64,000 bases of DNA from Alloalcanivorax profundimaris (GTDB lineage Bacteria > Pseudomonadota > Gammaproteobacteria > Pseudomonadales > Alcanivoracaceae). The position numbers and the translations under genes were made by a program. The stretch is taken from assembly GCF_015265435.1 (NCBI RefSeq), contig NZ_JABJWH010000007.1, positions 1 to 64,000 of the forward strand, given 5' to 3'. How positions within the stretch are numbered: the first letter of the stretch is position 1; each line of letters starts with the position of its first letter. Below are positions 60,083-64,000 of the stretch, one piece after another. The notes under the pieces are model-generated. The model was not told the DNA's origin, did not search any database, and saw only the letters and a program-made list of their open reading frames with translations.

Positions 60083-62892
60083 CGGACTACAAGGCGACGC
60101 TGAATCTTCCCCACACCGACTTTCCCATGAAAGCCGGTCTGTCCAAGCGCGAACCGGAGCGGCTGGAGCAATGGCGCCAGCTGGACCTGTACCGCCGGAT
60201 TCGCGAGGCCGCCGCCGGCCGTCCCAAGTTCGTGCTCCATGACGGCCCTCCCTACGCCAACGGTTCGATTCATATCGGGCACTCCATCAACAAGGTGCTC
60301 AAGGACGTGATCGTCAAGGCGCGCGGTTTCGAGGGCTTCGACGCGCCCTACGTGCCGGGCTGGGACTGTCACGGTCTGCCCATCGAGCACAAGGTGGAGC
60401 AGAAGGTGGGCAAGGCCGGCCACAAGGTGGACGCGCGCACCTTCCGCGAGGAATGCCGGGCCTACGCCGCCGAGCAGGTGGAAGGGCAGAAGAAGGACTT
60501 CATTCGCCTGGGCGTGTTCGGGGACTGGGACAACCCCTACCTGACCATGAACTACGACACCGAGGCGAACATCGTTCGCGCCCTCGGCCAGATCGTCGAC
60601 AAGGGCCTGCTCACCAAGGGCTTCAAGCCGGTGCACTGGTGCCTGGACTGCGCCTCCGCCCTGGCGGAAGCGGAAGTGGAATACCAGGATAAGAAATCCC
60701 CGGCCATCGACGTGGCCTTCGCCGCCGTGGACCCGGCGGATTTCACCGCCCGCACCGGCGTGGAAGCCGGCGCCCCGGCCCTGGTGATCTGGACCACCAC
60801 CCCCTGGACCCTGCCCGCCAACCAGGCGGTGGCGGTGCACCCGGAGGAGGACTACGTGCTGCTCGGCGGCGATCAGGACGGCCAGCCCCGTGAGCTGGTG
60901 GTGGCCGAGGCCCTGGCCGATGATGCCGCCGAACGCTACGGCCTGGAGAATGTTCGTCGCTCCGCCGCCTTCAAGGGTCAGGTGCTGGAATCCCTGAGCC
61001 TGCGGCATCCGTTCCTGGACCGCCGCGTGCCGGTGGTGCTCGGCGAGCACGTCACCACCGACGCCGGCACCGGTTGCGTGCACACCGCGCCCGGCCACGG
61101 CGAGGACGACTTCGTGGTGGGCAAGCGCTACGGCCTGGAAGTGGACAGCCCGGTGCAGGACAACGGCGTGTTCCGTGATGGGCTGCCGGTGGTCGGCGGT
61201 CTGCACGTGAACAAGGCCAACGGGCCGGTGATCGAGGCGCTGCAGGAAGGCGGCACCCTGGTGGCCAAGAAAAGCATCACCCACAGCTATCCGCATTGCT
61301 GGCGGCACAAGACACCGATCATCTTCCGCGCCACCGCCCAGTGGTTTATCTCCATGGGCGGCCACGGGCTGCTTGAGCGGGCCCGCGAGGAAGTAAAAAC
61401 GGTCACCTGGACCCCGGACTGGGGCCAGGCGCGCATGGAAGGCATGCTGCGTGACCGCCCGGACTGGTGCATCTCCCGGCAGCGCACCTGGGGCGTGCCG
61501 ATCACCCTGTTCGTGGACAAGGACAGCTCCGAGCCGCATCCGGATACCCCGCGCCTGATCGAGGAAGTGGCGAAACGGGTGGAGCAGGAGGGCATCGAGG
61601 CCTGGTTCCAGCTGGACCCGGCGGAGTTGCTCGGCGAGGACGCTGAACGCTACAGCAAGGTCACCGACGTGCTGGACGTGTGGTTCGACTCCGGTACCAC
61701 CCATTTCTCCGTGCTTGAGCAGCGCCCGGAGCTGACCGTGCCGGCGGACCTGTACCTGGAGGGCTCCGACCAGCACCGCGGCTGGTTCCAGTCGTCGTTG
61801 CTGACCAGCACCGCCATGCGCGGCGCCGCCCCCTACAAGGGCGTGCTTACCCACGGCTTCACCGTGGACGAGCAGGGCCGCAAGATGTCCAAATCCCTGG
61901 GCAACGTGATCGCTCCCCAGGAAGTGTGGAACGAGCTCGGCGCCGACATCCTGCGCCTGTGGATCGCCTCCACGGACTACCGTGGCGAGATGACCGTTTC
62001 CAAGAACATCTTCAAGCAGGTGGCGGACAGCTACCGGCGCATCCGCAACACCGCGCGCTTCCTGCTCTCCAACCTGAACGGCTTCGACCCGGCGGCCAAC
62101 GCCGTGGCGCCGGACGACATGCTGGCCCTGGACCGCTGGGCCGTGGCCCGGGCCGCCCAGCTCCAGGACGAGTTGCGAGAGCTGTACAACGGCTACCAGT
62201 TCCATCAGGTCTACCAGCGGCTGCACAACTTCTGCGCCAACGAGCTGGGCGGCTTCTATCTGGACATCATCAAGGACCGCCAGTACACCAGCCGGGGTGA
62301 TTCCGTGGCGCGGCGCTCCTGCCAGACCGCCCTGTACCATATCGCCCAGGCCCTGGCGCGCTGGATGGCGCCGATCCTCAGCTTCACCGCCGAGGAGATC
62401 CATGAGCACCTGCCCGGCGACAAGGCCGATTCCGTGTTCCTGACCACCTGGTACGACGGCCTGTTCGGCCTGCCGGCGGACGCCGACATGGACCTGGCCT
62501 TCTGGGAGCGCATCCAGGCGGTCAAACAGGCGGTGAACAAGGCCATCGAGGAGGCCCGCAACCGCAAGGAATTGCGCGCCAACCTCACCGCCGACGCTAC
62601 CCTCTACGTGGATGACCAGGTACGCGCCCTGCTGGAACGGCTCGGCGACGAGCTGCGTTTCGTCACCATCACCTCCACCGCCGCCCTGGAGCCGCTGGCG
62701 ACGGCCCCGGCGGAGCTGGAAGAGAGCGCCGTGGCCGGCCTCAAGGTGAAAGTGGTGCCCTCGCCGAATCCCAAGTGCGCGCGCTGCTGGCACCACCGCG
62801 CGGACGTGGGCGTGGACCCGGCCCATCCGGAGATCTGCGGCCGCTGCGTGACCAACGTGGAAGGCCCCGGCGAGGAGCGTCACTATGCCTGA
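60079..62892 (+). CDS. ileS: Isoleucyl-tRNA synthetase
   Basis: IleS has 937 residues (938 in E. coli), class Ia. HIGH is at about 65-68 ([12 protein letters not shown]) and KMSKS at 602-606. The CP1 editing domain lies between ([32 protein letters not shown]), and a C-terminal zinc site uses Cys900, Cys903, Cys920 and Cys923. It overlaps ribF by four and lspA by eight bases. Confidence 0.98.
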   Translation: MTDYKATLNLPHTDFPMKAGLSKREPERLEQWRQLDLYRRIREAAAGRPKFVLHDGPPYANGSIHIGHSINKVLKDVIVKARGFEGFDAPYVPGWDCHGLPIEHKVEQKVGKAGHKVDARTFREECRAYAAEQVEGQKKDFIRLGVFGDWDNPYLTMNYDTEANIVRALGQIVDKGLLTKGFKPVHWCLDCASALAEAEVEYQDKKSPAIDVAFAAVDPADFTARTGVEAGAPALVIWTTTPWTLPANQAVAVHPEEDYVLLGGDQDGQPRELVVAEALADDAAERYGLENVRRSAAFKGQVLESLSLRHPFLDRRVPVVLGEHVTTDAGTGCVHTAPGHGEDDFVVGKRYGLEVDSPVQDNGVFRDGLPVVGGLHVNKANGPVIEALQEGGTLVAKKSITHSYPHCWRHKTPIIFRATAQWFISMGGHGLLERAREEVKTVTWTPDWGQARMEGMLRDRPDWCISRQRTWGVPITLFVDKDSSEPHPDTPRLIEEVAKRVEQEGIEAWFQLDPAELLGEDAERYSKVTDVLDVWFDSGTTHFSVLEQRPELTVPADLYLEGSDQHRGWFQSSLLTSTAMRGAAPYKGVLTHGFTVDEQGRKMSKSLGNVIAPQEVWNELGADILRLWIASTDYRGEMTVSKNIFKQVADSYRRIRNTARFLLSNLNGFDPAANAVAPDDMLALDRWAVARAAQLQDELRELYNGYQFHQVYQRLHNFCANELGGFYLDIIKDRQYTSRGDSVARRSCQTALYHIAQALARWMAPILSFTAEEIHEHLPGDKADSVFLTTWYDGLFGLPADADMDLAFWERIQAVKQAVNKAIEEARNRKELRANLTADATLYVDDQVRALLERLGDELRFVTITSTAALEPLATAPAELEESAVAGLKVKVVPSPNPKCARCWHHRADVGVDPAHPEICGRCVTNVEGPGEERHYA

Positions 62893-63388
62893 GGCGGCGG
62901 CCCGCCGGGGGCTGCCCGGCCAACTCAACTGGCTGTGGCTCACGGTCCTGGTGATCGCCCTGGACCAGCTCACCAAGCACTGGATCGTGGCGCGCTTCGA
63001 GCTCTATGAGCGCCTGGAGATCCTGCCGGTGTTCAACCTGACCCTGGCCTACAACACCGGCGCCGCCTTCAGCTTCCTGGCCGGCGCCGGCGGCTGGCAG
63101 CGCTGGTTCTTCGCCGGCGTGGCGCTGATCGCCGCGGTGCTGATCCTGAGCTGGCTGCGCAAACTCCGGACCGAGCGCATGCAGGGCGCGGCCCTGGCGC
63201 TGATCCTGGGGGGCGCCCTGGGCAACCTCTATGACCGGGTGGTACTCGGCCATGTGGTGGATTTTCTCGATTTTTATTGGGGCGATTACCACTTCCCGGC
63301 CTTTAATATCGCCGACAGCGCCATCACACTTGGAGCGGTATTGATCATTCTGGACATGCTGCTGGGAGGGCGCCGCGCCCATGACTGA
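62885..63388 (+). CDS. lspA: Lipoprotein signal peptidase (signal peptidase II)
   Basis: LspA has 167 residues and four membrane helices. The two catalytic Asp residues are in [16 protein letters not shown] and [27 protein letters not shown] is also conserved. It removes signal peptides from prolipoproteins such as those at 29997 and 52101. It overlaps ileS and fkpB by eight bases each. Confidence 0.96.
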   Translation: MPEAAARRGLPGQLNWLWLTVLVIALDQLTKHWIVARFELYERLEILPVFNLTLAYNTGAAFSFLAGAGGWQRWFFAGVALIAAVLILSWLRKLRTERMQGAALALILGGALGNLYDRVVLGHVVDFLDFYWGDYHFPAFNIADSAITLGAVLIILDMLLGGRRAHD

Positions 63389-63848
63389 CGAACTCTTCGC
63401 CGGGCCGCAGACCCGGGTCACGCTCCATTTCGCCGTGCGTCTCATGGACGGCACCGAGATGGACAGCACCTTCGACGGCGAGCCGGCCACCTTCGCCTGG
63501 GGCGACGGCTCCCTGCTGCCCGGGTTCGAGAAGGCCATTCTCGGCCTGCGGCCGGGCGACCGGCGCAGTGTGTTCATCGACGCCGAATCCGGCTTCGGCG
63601 AGCACAACGAGCAGAACGTCCAGCATTTCAACCGGTCCACCTTCGAGGTGGAGGACGTGGAGCCGGGCATGGTGATGAATTTCGCCGACGCCGCCGGCGC
63701 CGAGCTGCCCGGCGTGGTCACCGACGTGGACGACGACTGGGTGACCGTGGACTTCAACCACCCCCTGGCCGGGCGGGACCTGACCTTCGTGGTGGAGATC
63801 ATCGACGTTCAGCACGACGTGCCCGAGCAAACCGTCCGCCTGAACTGA
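63381..63848 (+). CDS. fkpB: FKBP-type peptidyl-prolyl isomerase (SlpA-like)
   Basis: A 155-residue SlpA/FkpB-type protein with an FKBP domain interrupted by an IF (insert-in-flap) domain: VTLHFAVRLMDGTEMDSTFD, FAWGDGSLLPGFEKAILGLR, then DADDDWVTVDFNHPLAGRDL-like FKBP end (seen as VDFNHPLAGRDLTF). It is a cytoplasmic chaperone and prolyl isomerase. The position between lspA and ispH is conserved in gammaproteobacteria. Confidence 0.94.
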   Translation: MTDELFAGPQTRVTLHFAVRLMDGTEMDSTFDGEPATFAWGDGSLLPGFEKAILGLRPGDRRSVFIDAESGFGEHNEQNVQHFNRSTFEVEDVEPGMVMNFADAAGAELPGVVTDVDDDWVTVDFNHPLAGRDLTFVVEIIDVQHDVPEQTVRLN

Positions 63849-63853
63849 CCAGC

Positions 63854-63874
63854 GCGGCTGAAGCCGCTCCCACG
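63854..63874. repeat. REP-like single unit after fkpB
   Basis: GCGGCT-GA-AGCCGC followed by TCCCAC (63854-63873) has the same plan as the 14121-14202 doublet (on its minus strand GCGACT-GA-AGTCGC then TCCTACA), with compensating changes in the stem. Confidence 0.65.
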
Positions 63875-63914
63875 GCCACCTCCGCGATCCTGGCCGGACC
63901 CGACCCGCGACGCG

Positions 63915-63920
63915 TATACT
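63915..63920 (+). promoter_or_regulatory. Candidate -10 box for ispH
   Basis: TATACT lies 42 bases before the ispH start, after the REP-like unit. No clear -35 is seen. Confidence 0.45.
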
Positions 63921-63926
63921 CGCCAC

Positions 63927-63954
63927 ACAGTCCAAGCAGGACAGTCCAAGCAGG
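63927..63954 (+). repeat. Perfect 14-bp tandem duplication in the ispH leader
   Basis: ACAGTCCAAGCAGG occurs twice without a gap (63927-63940 and 63941-63954). Each copy ends in AGCAGG, so the second supplies the Shine-Dalgarno seven bases before the ispH ATG and the first an upstream decoy. Confidence 0.85.
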
Positions 63955-63961
63955 TTTTCCT

Positions 63962-64000
63962 ATGCAAATCCGTCTCGCCAATCCCCGCGGTTTCTGCGCC
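63962..64000 (+). CDS. ispH: 4-hydroxy-3-methylbut-2-enyl diphosphate reductase, N-terminal fragment (cut by window edge)
   Basis: Thirteen codons, MQIRLANPRGFCA, are present. This is the typical start of IspH/LytB, the last enzyme of the MEP isoprenoid pathway, including Cys12, the first iron-sulfur ligand. Position after lspA-fkpB supports the call. Confidence 0.93.
   Translation, partial: MQIRLANPRGFCA

Noticed and set aside
59929-62976. Very long open frame (about 1,015 codons) antisense to ileS and ribF
   Set aside because: It runs opposite to well-conserved genes; such frames arise from GC-rich third positions. Its residues are rich in His/Gly/Ala with no family motif and no ribosome binding site.

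Overview
The window is a 64 kb stretch of a GC-rich gammaproteobacterial chromosome. The ribosomal gene order, the linkage of uvrA, an MFS transporter and ssb, the type II secretion genes, the long-chain fatty acyl reductase and the phasin together suggest a marine, lipid- or hydrocarbon-using group such as Alcanivoracaceae. That placement is an inference from gene content. No tRNA, rRNA, CRISPR array, transposase or prophage gene is visible. Coding is dense and no gap between genes exceeds 300 bases.

Region 1 (1-14090): the end of tuf, then the S10, spc and alpha ribosomal operons in canonical order (rpsJ to rpmJ, rpsM to rplQ) with secY and rpoA. A promoter overlaps the tuf terminator, a second lies before rpsM, and a strong terminator follows rplQ. 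A REP-like inverted repeat comes next (14121-14202).

Region 2 (14240-20200): ahpC-ahpF peroxide reductase; a small ribbon-helix-helix regulator divergent from a SulP anion transporter, with a perfect 19-bp palindrome beside the regulator start; a ferritin-like protein and a GyrI-like protein; and an orphan protein.

Region 3 (20271-29982): uvrA with a textbook LexA box, a CsgD-like LuxR regulator, a YajR-type MFS transporter, ssb, then gspN-gspC-gspD of type II secretion.

Region 4 (29997-48860): accessory genes. These are a class III nucleotide cyclase coupled to a lipoprotein, an epoxide hydrolase-like enzyme, a tightly overlapping three-gene cassette (GMC oxidoreductase, a small orphan, an AttH/CrtC-like protein), a bifunctional fatty acyl reductase, a nitroreductase, a monooxygenase-like protein with a MoxR/CoxE pair, a 7TM hybrid sensor kinase, an outer-membrane protein with a CRP-like site upstream, an ABC1 kinase and a triple-repeat phasin. 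Several of these point to fatty alcohol, wax and storage-lipid metabolism. Between the GMC oxidase and the fatty acyl reductase lies a candidate small RNA (37105-37181). It has an FNR/ANR-like box centred at -41.5, three stem-loops and a perfect terminator, and is the most interesting unannotated element seen.

Region 5 (48907-64000): an HSDL2-like SDR divergent from an AraC regulator, MAPEG, HIT and zinc-ribbon proteins, a YajG-like lipoprotein and ispB. The conserved housekeeping run rplU-rpmA-cgtA-proB, rpsT (TTG start), murJ-ribF-ileS-lspA-fkpB follows, and the first codons of ispH end the window behind a 14-bp tandem duplication.
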